Shown: one piece after another, positions 63,046 to 64,000 of the stretch
Numbering within the stretch: the stretch's first letter is position 1
Layout: the number at the start of each line of letters is the position of its first letter
DNA from: Shewanella intestini
Lineage (GTDB): Bacteria > Pseudomonadota > Gammaproteobacteria > Enterobacterales > Shewanellaceae
NCBI RefSeq assembly: GCF_018221465.1
Contig: NZ_JAAIKR010000005.1
Coordinates: 62,001-126,000, forward strand
DNA: 64,000 bases
Direction of reading: 5' to 3'
Position numbers and translations under genes: made by a program
Notes under the pieces: model-generated
What the model was told of the DNA's origin: nothing
What the model saw: only the letters and a program-made list of their open reading frames with translations
Databases searched by the model: none

Positions 63046-64000
63046 ATGTTAGATAAACTCGTTAATGGATTTGAGACCCACTTATTCCGAAATAGAATTT
63101 GGGTTATTTTGTCATTTATTTTAATGACAGTGTTTTTGGGCTATCAAGCCAGTCAATTGAAAATGGATGCTGCATTCAGTAAAAACATCCCGTTAAATCA
63201 TCAATACATGCAAACCTATACGAAACATCAGAAAAATTTTGGTGGCGCAAACAGTATTATTGTGGTGGTTGAAGATACTAGCGGTAATATTTTCAATGCA
63301 AACTTTTTCGATGTACTTAAGAATGTTCATGATCAGTTATTTTTTATTCCTGGTGTTGAACGTTCACAAGTTAAATCGCTTTTTTCTCCTTCAACTCGAT
63401 TCACTGAAGTTGTCGAAGATGGTTTTGCTGGCGGCCCTGTTATTCCAGCAGATTTCACTACTGATGATTATGGTTTAGGTGTTGTTCGCGATAACATTGA
63501 AAAAGCGGGCATTGTCGGACGATTAATCGCAACTAACTATTCTTCAGCAATGGTTTCTGCGCAATTAATGGAATTTGATCCACAAACAGGTGAACCACTC
63601 GATACCATTGCTTTTGCTGATCAATTAGAAGAGCAAATTCGTGGACAGTTTGAAAATGGCAACATAAAAATTCATATTATTGGCTTTGCTAAAATGGCTG
63701 GTGATGTTGCCGAAGGCGCCAAAGGCGTGGTGTTTTTTTTCCTTATTGCCATCGCAATCACCGCGGTAATGGTATATCTCTTTTCTAAGTCATTGACGTT
63801 AACTGTGTTGCCGTTAGTGTGTAGTTTAATGGCGGTTATTTGGCAGTTGGGTTTATTGACCGTTGTTGGTTATGGTTTAGACCCTATGTCTATTTTAATC
63901 CCATTTTTAGTGTTTGCTATTGGGGTTAGTCACGGGGTGCAAATGATCAATGGCGTGCGTTCGCGTGTGCTCGCTGGTCAATTGACAAAATCTGCAGCTG
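63046..64000 (+). CDS. RND/MMPL-family transporter (3' part beyond the window)
   Basis: The first 318 codons from the ATG at 63046. A first membrane helix (IWVILSFILMTVFLGYQASQL, about 19-39) is followed by a periplasmic loop of about 190 residues and then helices GVVFFFLIAIAITAVMVYLF, LTVLPLVCSLMAVIWQLGLL and SILIPFLVFAIGVSHGVQMINGVR, the SSD-like block of MMPL/RND proteins. GISHG/GVSHGVQ after the helix is typical. Substrates of MMPL proteins are usually lipids or other hydrophobic molecules. It is the fourth gene of the cassette. Confidence 0.92.
   Translation, partial: MLDKLVNGFETHLFRNRIWVILSFILMTVFLGYQASQLKMDAAFSKNIPLNHQYMQTYTKHQKNFGGANSIIVVVEDTSGNIFNANFFDVLKNVHDQLFFIPGVERSQVKSLFSPSTRFTEVVEDGFAGGPVIPADFTTDDYGLGVVRDNIEKAGIVGRLIATNYSSAMVSAQLMEFDPQTGEPLDTIAFADQLEEQIRGQFENGNIKIHIIGFAKMAGDVAEGAKGVVFFFLIAIAITAVMVYLFSKSLTLTVLPLVCSLMAVIWQLGLLTVVGYGLDPMSILIPFLVFAIGVSHGVQMINGVRSRVLAGQLTKSAA

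Overview
The window looks like a core-chromosome segment of a marine gammaproteobacterium, most probably a Shewanella (Alteromonadales). It is AT-rich. Nearly every protein resembles an Escherichia coli or Vibrio core protein, and the gene order (ppsA-ppsR-aroH, leucine dehydrogenase, purB-hflD-mnmA-nudJ-rluE, monomeric icd, cspD/clpS-clpA, infA-bpt-aat, metG/apbC-udk, pabC-mltG-tmk-holB-pilZ-tatD, rsmF, letAB, yebG, msrC, proQ-prc, pepN) matches that lineage as I know it. I see no rRNA, tRNA, insertion sequence, prophage or CRISPR array.

Layout. 1-3.5 kb: minus-strand genes for a DUF938 methyltransferase (cut by the window edge), a LuxR-type response regulator, an acyl-CoA thioesterase with an apparent 3' frameshift, a SIMPL-domain protein, and a guanidinium exporter of the SMR family preceded by a well-formed guanidine-II (mini-ykkC) riboswitch. 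3.7-8.3 kb: the PEP node, with aroH and ppsR divergent from ppsA. 8.8-11.3 kb: a secreted His-containing small protein and a ZnuD-like TonB receptor, probably for zinc. 11.6-19.4 kb: YdiJ, DUF1285, MarR, an orphan membrane protein, a CBS protein, leucine dehydrogenase and DUF4826. 19.5-25.2 kb: roxA and the tRNA/rRNA/purine cluster. 25.8-33.2 kb: isocitrate dehydrogenase and the complete bacterial N-end-rule set (clpS, clpA, bpt, aat) with infA and cspD. 33.2-37.2 kb: small envelope and metal proteins and metG. 37.4-44.1 kb: a long plus-strand run from apbC to tatD. 44.3-51.4 kb: rsmF, a fused SpmA/SpmB-like membrane protein, and the LetAB lipid-transport operon with LetA split into two polypeptides. 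51.6-58.2 kb: SOS-regulated yebG, msrC, proQ-prc, pepN and DUF2835. 58.5-64 kb: a four-gene envelope cassette (DUF1302, DUF1329, YCF48-like, RND/MMPL transporter), still open at the window end.

Themes. PpsA, PpsR and AroH sit together because PEP synthase makes, PpsR gates and AroH consumes PEP. ClpS/ClpA with Bpt and Aat form one degradation pathway. Two lipid-type envelope transport systems occur: LetAB, and the poorly described DUF1302/DUF1329/YCF48/RND set, whose promoter region carries two adjacent palindromes. Two perfect short tandem arrays stand out: a 13-bp repeat grown out of the icd stop codon and a 9-bp repeat directly before mltG. A four-hairpin intergenic element between tatD and rsmF ends in a minus-strand terminator and is a candidate small RNA.
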